Shown here: positions 47,190-58,855 of the stretch, piece after piece
Layout: each line of letters opens with the position of its first letter
Numbering within the stretch: position 1 is the stretch's first letter
Assembly: GCA_015178975.1 (NCBI GenBank)
Contig: WHVD01000003.1
Coordinates: 1,798,001-1,862,000 of the forward strand
Length of the DNA stretch: 64,000 nucleotides
Reading direction: 5' to 3'
Origin: Hysterangium stoloniferum
Taxonomy: Eukaryota; Basidiomycota; Agaricomycetes; Hysterangiales; Hysterangiaceae
Translations under genes and position numbers: made by a program
The notes under the pieces: model-generated
Seen by the model: the letters and a program-made list of their open reading frames with translations, nothing else
What the model was told of the DNA's origin: nothing
Database searches by the model: none

Positions 47190-48187
47190 TGTATGGAATT
47201 TTTTTTTTTGGAGCAATCTTTTGCATGTGCTTATTTCTATTATTTTTCTACTAAGGAGAAATGTCCAAGGCTACTAATATACTGTTTCTCTACCCGCCCG
47301 AATATAAATCCTAACTCCGATGTGTAGGCGGAAGACACGAGCACGTGTTCCCGGTCTCAGGCTGGAAAGAACGAGGTATAATAATGTTAGTGTATGACCA
47401 ACGAGGTCCTCATAAGGCCAGACTTGCTCTGTGGTTGGGAAAAGTCCGCCAATTCCTCCTGTTGAAAGACAAGTGGAAGACAACAAATGGAAGACATAGA
47501 GTTCCTTGCGAATACGATGACCACAAGTTCAAGGATATCCCTTTCTTTCTCATGGGATCCCAAAGAGCAAGATAGAGCTCCCACACGCTATTGCTATTAT
47601 CGAATTTGATTTATTAGAGGAGCGATCGTGTTCCTAATTTTGTGACCCAAAAGCATTCCCTGCCTTCTCGTCAAACACTTGAGCTCATCAGAGGAGTGAT
47701 TGCGTGCCCGTCGCATGTGCCCAGGTCAATACCGTGGGCGTCTCACATCTTCTATGTAAGATTATCGGGTTGCTAATGGTACGTTCCACGTACCGACGAA
47801 AAAATCAAGAATCATGGCTCAGCTGGATAGAGTTGGACATTAAAAAACAAATTAAAATATCACATCCCTTTGCAACATCTATATAGGGTTGTTATTTTCC
47901 AACGGACGGTTCGTCTTTCTTGGCCTAACATTCATAGTGCTAGCCTTAGACCGGGAGCCCGGCCACGCTGGACCTTAGCGGCGGCTTTGGCCCGGCTAAT
48001 TCTGAAAAGCCAAAGCCACGGCCTCAGGCAACATCGTGATCATTGCACGCAACATCATGTATTCACGACCGTCGGTGGCGGCAACAACATTTGTTATGCG
48101 CTTTATCCTTTATTATTTGTGTCTTCAAGTATGCCACTGAAGCCCAGGCCCATGGCTTGGCCTTGCCTATGGGGTTGAGCAAGCCAA
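47190..48187. other. Spacer, no recognised gene
   Basis: An open frame at 47345-47575 matches no known family. 47940-48185 is GC-rich with repeated GCCAAAGCCA-type words but no clear element. Confidence 0.35.
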
Positions 48188-48998
48188 AGCCAGGTAGAAA
48201 TCAGAGACCTACCTGTATCCCAGCAAGCTCTAATAATTCGCCCCTTCGAGTTAACTGGGCTGAAACTTGAGACACTCAAGATATCTAGCTCAAATAATAT
48301 TGCCCAGTTGTTGCATTCCAACACAACATTTAGAGTTGAAGCATAGATCCACGACTCGACAACTAACTTGAAAAGAAGAACCTAAAATGAGTTAGGTTTT
48401 GTCGATGCTGACATTTGCAAACGTACGTCGCACGCTTTCAGCCTTTACCCGAACCTCCCAAGAAGGAGGCGGACTTTCTTGCCAGCTCACTGACTCTACC
48501 GCTCATGGCCAACACACGCAAATCGCAATGTTTAGCAAGAAGACAGACGCGGAAGCCAAAGACACCGATAGTGTTATAAGAATTAAATCACGATAAAGCT
48601 TCTTCTTGTTGTCGAGAAGAGGGAGAGAATCATCGTTGCGGTCTGGATTGACTTGCTTGCCAAACCAAGGGATATTCCGCTGTCCGGATAAAGAACTTGT
48701 CTAAGTATGATGAAATGAAGCTTCAAGTTCCGGAAGGAAAGCGCAGTATCGCCGACTAACGATATTCCTCTTCCTAGGCTCTATCCTTCATTTTGGTGGT
48801 TAGATCAGTTCATGCTGAAGGTATGATCGTACCTTGTTACCATATTACTTGTACGCATCTTCCGTTGACATAAGGAAGACGCAAGAGCACCAGCTCAATT
48901 GACCATACTAAATCTCATAGCGGGAATTGTGCTGCTATGCAGATTTGTGACAATTGGTTCTGAAGGCGAGAATAGAAAAGGTTCTTGAATGATCACTT
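48188..48998 (-). pseudogene. TRAPPC10 pseudogene (degraded segmental duplicate)
   Basis: It aligns in order with three pieces of the live gene: 48190-48770 with 43245-43805, 48775-48910 with 43990-44125, and 48911-48998 with about 44541-44637. The gaps are deletions. Start codon, first exon boundary and promoter are absent. Substitutions and short indels are scattered throughout. It cannot make a TRAPP subunit. Confidence 0.85.
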
Positions 48999-49000
48999 GG

Positions 49001-49690
49001 TGGCGGCTCACACCTATCAAGTATCCACACACCCAAATCCACGCCGGAGCCCCATGCAAGCGGCTCTCTTACTCATCCCTTTCCCCCTATCCCCTTTCAG
49101 TATTTACGAGCTAACAGACTATCACCCCGCATTGGCTTTGGTAGCACCGATGCGACGACAACTTTCCCGCACCATTTTCAACACATGGTACCTCTTGTGA
49201 ACCCCTCACGGCCCCTTGCAAGGCCATGGTCGTTGGGTTGCAGAGCTTCGGTTAGGCCCTGTATTCGCTAGTACACTGCATAGCGGGGGTGTAAATATAA
49301 AATGTAGCCTGGCTGTCTGCGGGAAGGAAAATCTTGACTCACACGCCCGGCAACTTCACGAGGTATGTTTGGATCATGGGCTCTTCCCCTATCTGAGGTT
49401 CTACGGATCTGCAGTCGATTCTTGATTTCATCTTAACCAATGCCGGCGCCATTCTGGTTGTCTCAGATAGCGAAAGCCTGGAAGTAGTATTAAACAAACT
49501 GCAAGACACGTGATGTATTGATACAATTCCGAAACGTGGAGGAGCGCGCAATTGCGGAGTGCCGCTAACTATGCCAACGGCCACCTTTCACAGCTTACTA
49601 GCTCGAAACGTGTCCATACTAATAGATGTGTAGTCGACGTTTACCTTCTGCATTTCATATTTGCGCTTATCCATCCAAATCTACACCCCC
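49001..49690 (+). pseudogene. trpD pseudogene (degraded segmental duplicate)
   Basis: It aligns with live trpD exon 2 from about 45330 to the stop and then with its 3' flank to about 46210. Exon 1, with the PRPP-binding GTGGDG loop, is missing, and internal deletions and frame changes are present. It joins directly to the TRAPPC10 pseudogene, the shared promoter having been deleted. It is followed by the first TauD gene, as live trpD is followed by the TauD fragment. Confidence 0.88.
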
Positions 49691-50590
49691 CTGTCATTCC
49701 TGTCATTAAAGAACTAAGGCAGACATTGGTTTGTATCCGCATGTTAAGATTAGTAACCATACACGTCCCAAAGGTGTTTGAGGAGAGGGGAGCCTTGAAT
49801 CGGATAAGCCCCGAAACTTCATCTGCAAATACTGAAGGCTTGGCGAGTCGGCGACAAAGTATTTTAGATACGCACATGATAGAAGTACTGCCCAGGGGTG
49901 AGAGACAAATCACTTTGACTCAACTGGAATTATGTTAGTTTATTCTGAGATCTTTTACATTGCGAAGAATGTATAATAATATCAGAATTTGAGGACCAGT
50001 CGTAAGTTCGATCATTAAATTTTATACTAATAAAGAAGTTTTGGTTTCTCTATATTCAGGTGCAGGTAACTTTCGATGCTGCGGACGCACCAATAGCCGC
50101 ACTGTACGTCGAATTAGTATCATCGTCACTTGGACCTTTGGTCATCGTTCCATCGTAGCCGGGACAATTTTTGGATCGCGGTGGAAAAAAGAGAGACAAG
50201 TGGATAAATGGGAAAGAATTCGTTGGAGATGCTTGGGGGACGTCGAAATGGAAGGCATATAACGCGTTTGACCTTAAAGTTGCAGCTCCTATTTTTTCCG
50301 TGTAGAAATTAAGATCTTATCATAGCTGTATAACTTCCTCAAAATATCCCAATTATCTCACTGGTTTCATATTCTAAAAAACATCTGAACAAATGTGTAT
50401 AAATGGAGTCATTAGTCATCCGGAAAATCCAAGATTGACTCAAGGGGACTTAATGTCTGCTTATCATGTTTATTGTTCATTAGGTAAAATTATAGTGCGA
50501 AAATTTAGCAGAAGAACCCTACTTGTTGGCATCTTATTTCTAAGTTAATTTCTTTATCTCATTCTCCAGATATCAACAAGGAACTTCTTT
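49691..50590. other. Spacer before the TauD array; no gene
   Basis: Short frames (50041-50262 and others) match no known family. From about 50580 the sequence becomes similar to 52870-53098, marking the tandem TauD unit. Confidence 0.4.
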
Positions 50591-50715
50591 GGTTTTCTTT
50601 CGGATATATTAAACATACTTTGGTTTCGCAGCGTTATCATTAGAACCGTGTTCGCCAGACAACTCAATTTATCCATTTATTGACCTTACGGCCCAACTAG
50701 ACACGCGAGCGAAGA

Positions 50716-50723
50716 TTGCGCAA
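50716..50723. promoter_or_regulatory. TTGCGCAA palindrome, TauD copy 1
   Basis: A perfect 8-bp palindrome 98 bp before the start codon, inside the conserved GCGAAGATTGCGCAACC. The same element recurs at nearly the same distance in copies 2 and 3. TTGCGCAA is the core bound by C/EBP-type bZIP proteins; whether a fungal bZIP uses it here is inference. Confidence 0.5.
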
Positions 50724-50813
50724 CCCGAGCCTTATTATACTAGTATATCATGTCGCAACATGCCAACCTGGTAGTTATCCTCCTAAATATCCCTTTGAAA
50801 CCCACCTCTTACT

Positions 50814-52394
50814 ATGGCACCACTCGCAACGATACCTTCTGGTGTCAACGGCACCTCCGACTCTGATTGTCTCGAAGAGAAAAAGTTAATAGCGGTTGTG
50901 CCAGTTCTGTCCGATAGCCCGGCTGCAGAGGGTGACGAGGATGATACATACCAATATGCCAAATATAAGGTTAGTTACACTCGTTGTATTCTTTTACCGA
51001 GCTGACCATACTCTTGTGCCTAGCCCTCCTTCCCGAAATTAGACTGGGAACCTTTACAAGAGCAGCCCATTACGCATCGTGGACTACAGGCCGACCCGGA
51101 TAAGAAAGCTCTTTTTTCGGCGGCTCAAAAAGTGAAACATCTTACGCCAGCTATCGGCTCTGAAATTTTAGGACTCGATTTGAGACAATTGTCGGATACC
51201 CAAAAGGATGAACTGTACGCTCCTGTTCAGAATCGTACGTTTGATTTATCTACCGTACATTAGTGCACTACTGGTGGCAGAACGCGGTGTTGTCTGTATG
51301 TTGTTCTTATTTAGTCTACTAGGAGAAGCTAATTTCCTCTTTGAAGTTTTCCGCAACCAGGCAATCAACATCCACGAACAACTTGAATTGGCGCGATACT
51401 TCGGCCCTCTGCATAAAAATGCTTCTACCGGGATTCCACGAGAACCCGGCCTCGAAGAAGTTCACGGTATGTGCCCTTTTCCCCTAAAAGTGTTATCCAA
51501 CAAACATATCCCGCAGTTGTATATTACGACGCAGCTAGCAAGCGACCTGACCCAACTACAATTTCCAAGATCGAACTCTTCCACACCGATGTATCTTACG
51601 AAATCCAGCCCCCGAGTGTTACATCTCTGAAACTTATCACCACGCCTGAGGTTGGTGGCGACACCATCTGGAGTTCAGGGTACGCCTGCCGTTACATAGT
51701 CTACTAATCATTGCTAAATTTTAGTAGATACGCACTGTATTCGTCGCTTTCTCCAGGTTTCCAGAAGTATTTGGAAGGCTTGAGTGCACTGCATAGCGTG
51801 GTGGGGTCTCATGCCCCGGATCGGAGAAGAATACGGATGATTGGGCACATGCGTCGAGCGGAAATAGAAACAATCCACCCTGGTACGTCTCGGTAAAAAC
51901 CACGCTTCACCGAAGTTGACATTCTGGTTCTTGACCAGTTGTACGAGTTCATCCCGTGACGGGTTGGAAGAGCGTCTACGTCAGTGCTGGTAGGTTGAGG
52001 TTGGATGCACTTGCTGCTTCCATTATACTCACGCATCTCAAAAGTCGCTACACGTCGTATCGTCGGTGTTCCTAAACCAGAATCCGACACTATTCTCCAA
52101 TTCCTCTTCAGGCAAATTAGCCAAAATCCAGACTTTCAAGTGCGCTACAAGTGGGAAACCGACGATGTTGCCTTCTGGGACAACAGAGTCGCATGTCATT
52201 CAGCAATATTTGACTATTGGCCTGAACGCCGACATGGCCTCCGAACCACGCCTCATGGAGAGCGTCCACTGTCTGTTGAAGAATATGAGAAGCAGACAGA
52301 GAAGAAGGCTAAGGATTGGCAGACCGAGACTCGGAAGCGGAAAGGCACCAACGTCCCCGTCGTACCTACTCTCGATGGAGCCCGAGGGGTATAG
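50814..52394 (+). CDS. TauD/TfdA-type Fe(II)/2-oxoglutarate dioxygenase, copy 1
   Basis: Predicted to oxidise a sulfonate or related small acid using 2-oxoglutarate and O2 (family of E. coli TauD and yeast Jlp1). ATG 50814. Eight exons: 50814-50969, 51024-51214, 51264-51295, 51347-51466, 51517-51679, 51728-51882, 51939-51989 and 52045-52394. All introns are GT-AG and phases agree, giving 405 residues. Exon junctions rebuild the family core DELALLVAERGVVFF. Iron ligands are His-Thr-Asp in LFHTDVSYE (exon 5) and the distal His in CHSAIFDY (exon 8). The 2-oxoglutarate-binding Arg lies in RRHGLR. Intact. Compared with copy 3 the last residues differ because of a one-base change of frame at the very end, likely harmless. 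Natural substrate unknown. Confidence 0.92.
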
Positions 52395-53011
52395 TGAGTA
52401 GACATGCCTCTAATTCGATTTTCCCGTGTTGTAAATTCGTTACACTTTGTAGGAATACGATAGCATGTTTTTCAGTCGAAACGAACAAAGTAAAATGAGC
52501 AGAGGTGTGGGGCTATGCTTATAAACATACTTCTACGTGAAACCTTAGGACGCCTCATCCCTTGCAGTCCATGAAAAAACCTTAATCTGGTCAAGAAAAG
52601 GACAGTTCACCTCCCCATATCAGCTTTGATATGCCCAAGTTCAGGGAGAGCCGCTTATTATTGTCTCAAGTTTTGCAGTTCTTCCATCAAAGCACCGCAG
52701 GTTCGGGAACAATTTTGATGATCAGGGAGACGGAAATGAGCGGCCAGACAGGGGATATCGGATTTGACAGTAGTTCATATGAGGCTTTAAGCACTTTTAA
52801 ACGGGTATTCGATCGGGTAGGAAACACGGATAACCCGTCGGGTGTCAGGGAGCCCGTCGGATATCGACAAAGAACATCTTTGGATTCCCATCGGTTTTTT
52901 TCGGATATATTAAACATGCTTTGGTTTCACAGTGTATATTAGGACCATTTTCGCCAAACAACATAATTTATCATTTTAACCCTACGGCTCAACTATGCAC
53001 GCGAGCGAAGA

Positions 53012-53019
53012 TCGCGCAA
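53012..53019. promoter_or_regulatory. TCGCGCAA variant of the palindrome, TauD copy 2
   Basis: Lies 87 bp before the start codon within GCGAGCGAAGATCGCGCAAC. It differs by one base from the TTGCGCAA of copies 1 and 3, which breaks perfect symmetry. Confidence 0.4.
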
Positions 53020-53098
53020 CCGTACTAGTATAACATGTAGCAACTTGCCAACCTGGTATTTATCCTCCCAAATATCCCTCCGGAATTCACCTCTTACC

Positions 53099-54679
53099 AT
53101 GGCACCACTTGCAACGATACCTTCCAGTGTCAACGGCACCTCCGACTCTGTTTGTCCCGAAGAGAAAAAGCTAATAGCGGTTGTGCCAGTTCCGTCCGAT
53201 AGTCCGGCTGCAGAGCGAGATGAGGATGATACATACCAGTATGCCAAATATAAGGTTAGTTACACTCGTTATAGTCTTTTACCGGGCTGACCCTTAATGC
53301 CTAGCCCTCCTTCCCCAAATTAGACTGGGAACCTTTACAAGAGCAATCCATCACGCATCGTGGACTACAGGCCGACCCGGATAAGAAAGCTCTTTTTTCG
53401 GCTGCTCAAAAAGTGAAACATCTTACGCCAGCTATCGGCTCTGAAATCTTAGGACTCGATTTGAGACAATTGTCGGATACCCAAAAGGATGAACTGTACG
53501 CTCCTGTTCAGAATCATACGTTCGATTTATCTAAAACGTACATAAGTGCACTACTGGTGGCAGAACGCGGTGTTGTCTGTATGTATATGTTGTGCTTATT
53601 TAGTCTACTAGCAGAAGCTGATTTCCTCTTTGAAGTTTTCCGCAACCAGGCAATCAACATCCACGAACAGCTTGAATTGTCACGATACTTTGGCCCTCTG
53701 CATAAACATGCTTCTAGCGGGATTCCACGAGAACCGGGCCTCGAAGAAGTTCACGGTATGTGCCCTTTTCCCCTAAAAGCGTAATCCAACAAGCGTATTC
53801 TACAGTTGTATATTCCGATGCAGCTACCAAGCGACCTGACCCAACTACAATTTCCAAGATCGAACTCTTCCACACCGACGTATCTTACGAAATCCAGCCC
53901 CCGAGTGTTGCATCCCTGAAACTTATCACCACGCCTGAGGTTGGTGGCGACACCATCTGGAGTTCAGGGTACGCAGCTGTCGTTAAATAGTCTACTAATA
54001 ATTGCTAGAGTTTAGTAGATGCGCACTATATTCGTCGCTTTCTCCAGGTTTCCAGAAGTATTTGGAAGGCCTGAGTGCAGTGCATAGCGTGGTGGGGGCT
54101 CGTGCTCCCGGTCAGAGGAAAATGCAGACGATTGGGCACGTGCGTCGAGCGGAAATAGAGACAGTTCATCCTGGTACGTCTCGGTGAAAATCACTCTTCA
54201 CCGAAGTTGACACTCTGGTTCTTGACCAGTTGTACGAGTTCATCCCGTGACGGGTTGGAAAAGCGTCTACGTCAACGCTAGTAGGTTGGGTGCACTTGCT
54301 GCCTCCATTATACTCATGCATCTCAAAAGCCATTACACGTCGTATCGTCGGTGTTCCTAAACCAGAATCTGACACTATTCTCCAATTCCTCTTCAGGCAA
54401 ATTAGCGAAAATCCAGACTTCCAAGTGCGCTACAAGTGGGAAACCAACGATGTTGCCTTCTGGGACAACAGAAGCGTTTATCATTCAGCAATATTTGACT
54501 ATTGGCCTGAACGCCGACATGGCCTCCGAACCATGCCTCACGGAGAGCGTCCGCTCTCTGTTGAAGAATATGAGAAGCAGACAGGGAAGGAGGCTAAGGA
54601 TTGGCAGACTGAGATTTGGAAGCGGAAGGGCATTAGTGTTCCCGTTGTCCCTACTCTCGATGGCGCCCGAGGGGTATAA
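53099..54679 (+). CDS. TauD/TfdA-type Fe(II)/2-oxoglutarate dioxygenase, copy 2
   Basis: Closest relative of copy 1, with the same eight-exon layout and almost the same sequence. ATG 53099 (MAPLATIPSSVNG). Retains LFHTDVSYE, the distal His in YHSAIFDYWPERR and the following Arg. Intron 2 ends in CATAAG rather than ATTAG, still an AG acceptor. The donor after exon 7 is shifted by sequence change (CGCTA|GTAGGT) but GT remains. The C-terminus GARGV matches copy 1. It appears functional; expression may differ since the upstream palindrome is altered. Confidence 0.88.
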
Positions 54680-54799
54680 TGATTAGATATGCCTCTAATT
54701 CGATCTACCCGTGTTACAAATACCTCAGATTGACAAGGCATACCATCTACGAGATTGGTCACATAGTCAACGTCAATAACGGGCGGTAGATCCACTAAT

Positions 54800-55474
54800 A
54801 CGAGTGTGGAAATAATTATTCGGGTTTAATTTTTGTTGTTTTTGGGGAGTAACTAAAGGTCCCCTTTGTTAAATTTATACAATGAAAAATTTTGCCAGAA
54901 TATTTCGTGTGCTGAGTTTAGGTAGATTCGGGCTTTCCCTAAACTGAGCGATTGTTAACCCAGACAACCGTACAGGAAATTTCTTAATACCACTTGACTC
55001 CTAATATACATGATATTTTGGACTCAGTAAAACATACAAGACTTTGTATTATTTGCGGGAACTCCGCTGCTCTTTGATCTTGCCAATACAGCGACCAGTA
55101 AGTATTCCAACACCGGGAACATCCCAACCCAAGAAAGTGAAACGAAACAAAGGACAGAATAGGATCAGGAGGAGACAGGATAATCTGGACGAAATGGAGG
55201 ATGCATGCAGGTATCCTAATAAATAGGCAAATACGATCTCTTATCTTATAAGATAAGCACTATCTCACGCCAATCACTCGCTCTGTCTCACACCTTGTAG
55301 ATCAACGATGCACTCTGGCTATATACTATTTCTATCGACTTGCTCTACGAACCACCTCCTAATTATTCGCTCTAGTCAGTAGCAACCTCTATGTGTCATT
55401 CATTTGATACCTTTCCTTGGTACAAAATTTACGCGAAGCATGTCTGCGCTGTTGTCAGATCCGCGATCTGAATC
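54800..55474. other. Spacer between TauD copies 2 and 3
   Basis: No gene. The frame at 55044-55226 matches no known family. Confidence 0.4.
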
Positions 55475-55590
55475 AACGGCGGCGATATTGACGTAAGATT
55501 TTTGAAAACTTGTTGAATTCCTCACAGATACAGCATCCTGTACTGTGTATCCGCAACCGATTCTTGATTTCATCTCCGTATGCTGGATTC
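55475..55590 (+). pseudogene. Third trpD remnant
   Basis: A short segment matches trpD around 45785-45905: the GGCGGCGAT...TTGACG region, TTTTTGA...CTTGTTGAATTCC, and CCGCAACCGATTCTTGATTTC. It lies just upstream of TauD copy 3, repeating the trpD-then-TauD order of the other blocks. Far too short to encode anything. Confidence 0.65.
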
Positions 55591-55690
55591 AGTACTAGGT
55601 ATTTGACAGTGACCTTGTTACAGAAGACCACGTTCGGGAAAGAACCTAAATTTCTGACGTTATGGTAAAATTAGCAAATATGAGCAAAGA

Positions 55691-55698
55691 TTGCGCAA
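55691..55698. promoter_or_regulatory. TTGCGCAA palindrome, TauD copy 3
   Basis: A perfect palindrome 94 bp before the start codon, in AGCAAAGATTGCGCAATCC, although most of the surrounding upstream sequence has diverged from copies 1 and 2. Confidence 0.5.
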
Positions 55699-55784
55699 TC
55701 CGGGAAGATATACCTATATGGTAGGTCGTAATATATTAAGTTCGGTATTTGTCCCAAATTTCCCTTTGGAATTCACCACTTACC

Positions 55785-57370
55785 ATGGCACCAGTCGCAA
55801 CGACGCCTGCCAACGGTAACTCCGAGTCTGGTCGTTTCGAAGTAAAAAAATCAGTGGAAATTACGCAACTTGCAAACCCATTCTATAGTCCGGTTGGAGA
55901 GGAAGATAATGATGATACATACCAGTATGCTAAGTATAAGGTTGGTTATACTCGTTGTGTACTTATTACCAGGTGTACCACTAAAGCTCTTGTACCTTAG
56001 CCCTCCTTCCCGAAATTAGACTGGGAACCTTTACAAGAGCAGCCCATTACGCATCGTGGACTACAGGCTGACCCCAACAAGAAAGCTCTTTTTTCGGCTG
56101 CTCAAAAAGTGAAACATCTTACGCCAGCTATCGGCTCTGAAATTTTAGGACTCGATTTGAGACAAATATCGGATACCCAAAAGGATGAGCTGTGCGTTCC
56201 TGTGCAGAACCGTACGTTGGATTTATCTGACACACATTAGTGCACTACTGGTGGCAGAACGCGGCGTTGTTTGTATGTTGTTCTTACTTAATCGGTGAGC
56301 AGAAGCTAAATTCCTCTTTGAAGTTTTCCGCAACCAAGCAATCAACATCCACGAACAACTTGAATTGGCACGATACTTCGGCCCTCTGCATAAACATGCT
56401 ACCACCCCGGTTCCACGGGAGCCTGGTCTGGAAGAAGTTCATAGTATGTGCCCCATTCTTCTGTTATTGGTAGTCCAACAAACACATCTTGCAGTTGTAT
56501 ACTACGACCCAGCCAGCAAGAGACCAGACACAACTGCATTCTCCAAGCTCGAACTTTTCCACAGCGATGTTACCTACGAAATCCAGCCCCCGGGTGTTAC
56601 ATCCCTGAAACTTATCACCTCACCTGAGGTCGGTGGCGACACCATCTGGAGTTCAGGGTACGCAGCTGCCGCCAAACTGGTCACTAATAATTGCTAAATT
56701 TTAGTAGATACGCACTGTATTCGTCGCTTTCTCCAGGTTTCCAGAAGTATTTGGAAGGCCTGAGCGCAGTGCACAGCGCGGTAGCTCAGGCTCAAGGGTC
56801 GCGGGCGGCTGGACTTCATGTGCGTCGGCAGGAAATAGAGACAATTCATCCTGGTACAGTTCAGTAGTATTCATGCTTCACGAAAGTTAATATTCTGTTT
56901 CTTGACCAGTTGTACGGGTTCATCCAGTGACGGGTTGGAAGAGCGTCTTCGTCAACCCAGGTAGGTTGGGATGCATTTGCTACCTCCCCCACTATATTCA
57001 CGTGTCTCGAAAAGGCTTCACGCGTCGTATTGTCGGCGTTCCCAAATCCGAATCCGACAACGTACTTCAATTCCTCTTCACGCAAATTAGTGAAAGTCCG
57101 GATTTCCAAGTGCGCTACAAGTGGGAAACCAACGATATCGCCTTTTGGGACAACAGAGTCGTTATGCATTCGGCAATATTTGACTTTTGGCCTGAACGGC
57201 GACATGCGCTCCGAGCCACGCCTCATGGAGAGCGTCCGTTGTCTGTTGAAGATTATGAGAGGCACACGGGGAAGGAGGCCAAAGATCGGCAAATTGAGAT
57301 TTGGAAGCAGAAAGGCATCGATGTTCCCATTGCATCTACTCACAGTGGAGCTCGAGGATATAATGATTAA
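55785..57370 (+). CDS. TauD/TfdA-type Fe(II)/2-oxoglutarate dioxygenase, copy 3
   Basis: The most diverged of the three tandem paralogues, with the same intron positions. ATG 55785 (MAPVATTPANGNSES). Iron ligands are His-Ser-Asp in LFHSDVTYE and the distal His in MHSAIFDFWPERR; the Arg of RRHALR is kept. It differs from copies 1 and 2 in the N-terminal 50 residues, in the exon 6 segment after LHSV-like codons, and at the C-terminus (GARGYND). Donor of intron 2 is GTGCGT. It appears intact. The diverged loops could mean a different substrate, which is inference only. Confidence 0.9.
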
Positions 57371-58728
57371 CATTTGATTCGCTCGTGTTGTATATTTTGT
57401 AATACTTAGTATGAGCGTGATAACATGTTGTTCATTCGAAGGAAACAAAGTGAAATAGAGCGAGGCAAGTGGATGCTTATAAACACATTTCTACATGAAT
57501 CCTACCGCACACGCTAAGGAGAATCACGGATGAGAATGAGTTACAAGAAGAGTTTTCAGATTAAGAATCCGAAGCAAATGACTAAAAACCATGGAAAGCT
57601 GTATACAAATTGATCTGTTGCTAGTGGCGACTAATTTGGGTAGATACAAGAGAGAGTCAGTACCTATAAGGCTGGCGGACAAGACATGGAGTGTGCTGAA
57701 TAATTATCGGCCAATAAAAATGACGATGAGGGGCATTACTGGGGTTTTGGTGTAGCAGAGGAAGACCATCAAGGCCGGAACCTCCTTGAGTCATACTAGC
57801 AGTGTAGCTGCTGTGCGGCGAAACATTTCCTCAAGTGGTACGACATAGTTGAGGCTATTTCAAAATGCATTCCCGTATTTGAGAAAATTCGCTGAATCAT
57901 TTATTGCCAGGTATAAATAGTATAAATTCCAGTGAGGCGGGCCGCTCATCTATACGAGTTTTGTATAACCTACATCATGATCGCATCCTGTATTGCGTCT
58001 ACCACCCTAGCCATAATTAGGTGAATTTACTTAAACTCTGGGAATTATTTGCATCTTCTTGGTCAAAAAAAAGTGCACTGCCTGGTCCCTCATGGCTAAT
58101 CCGTAAGCCTCTTGGATGGGGAGTCCGAGCTCCCGTAGGTGCATAGGTCATGTGTACTAAGTATCCTACTTGTGGCCGGAATACATATTTACGTGCAAAG
58201 GGGACAGGAACAATCAGTAGCTTTTTCAGATCTCCTGTGCTGTGAGCGCTACACATTGCCATGGCCAATCCAAACCTTGACAAGTCGGAGACTACCTCGG
58301 TTGAGTGCAACGTGGTTTATTGACTGATTAATAATTGATTGATTACTTTAGTGGTATGATGTTAGACATCTCATCATTTTGATGATCGATGTCATTAGGC
58401 TAAAAAATGATTGACAACACTGTATTTCCTTTCAAATGCTTTAATGTTTCGTGGGCACTTGAATATAACCATCCAAGCCTTCTGTCTGATAGTGTTCCTC
58501 TGAAAGAAGATGCCATGGCTGGTGCCTAGCATACTCAGAACTATTAACCAGTTAATTAAGCAAGTATTCTCCTGTCAGGCACAGTTAAGGTCTATCGATC
58601 TACTTTTGTCAACCAAACAACATGGCTTTATCAATTTGTTTGACAGGCTTCATAGCAAGTGCGAAATAGGCAAATTAAGACTTACTTTACCTTCCTTACT
58701 GATGAATCATAGTCCAGTATGTCGCCTT
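57371..58728. other. Spacer, no recognised gene
   Basis: 57405-57500 is the conserved TauD 3' flank. The rest shows no protein family. Frames at 58017-58310 and 58510-58779 are unsupported. Confidence 0.4.
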
Positions 58729-58850
58729 GATAGATCTTACAACAAAGGCAACAATGGTCTGAACATGATTCCAAGATAATGGGGCTTCTGATAGAGCTTA
58801 CAACAGAGGCAACAATGGTCTGAACAAGATTCCAAGATAATGAGGCTTAT
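58729..58850 (+). repeat. Tandem duplication, two about 61-bp units
   Basis: 58729-58789 and 58790-58850 are near-identical (GATAGAxCTTACAACA ... ATTCCAAGATAATG). It ends at the stop codon of the P450 gene, so it lies in that gene's 3' untranslated region or terminator zone. Confidence 0.85.
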
Positions 58851-58855
58851 AATAT

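Larger units (their letters stand above)
50590..52870 (+). repeat. Tandem TauD unit 1 (gene plus promoter)
   Basis: 50590-50813 matches 52885-53098 upstream of the next copy (shared GGATATATTAAACAT, GCGAGCGAAGAT and GCCAACCTGGTA), so the duplicated unit spans about 2.3 kb and includes the promoter. The 3' flank of this copy (about 52445-52540) also resembles that of copy 3 (about 57405-57500). Confidence 0.75.
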
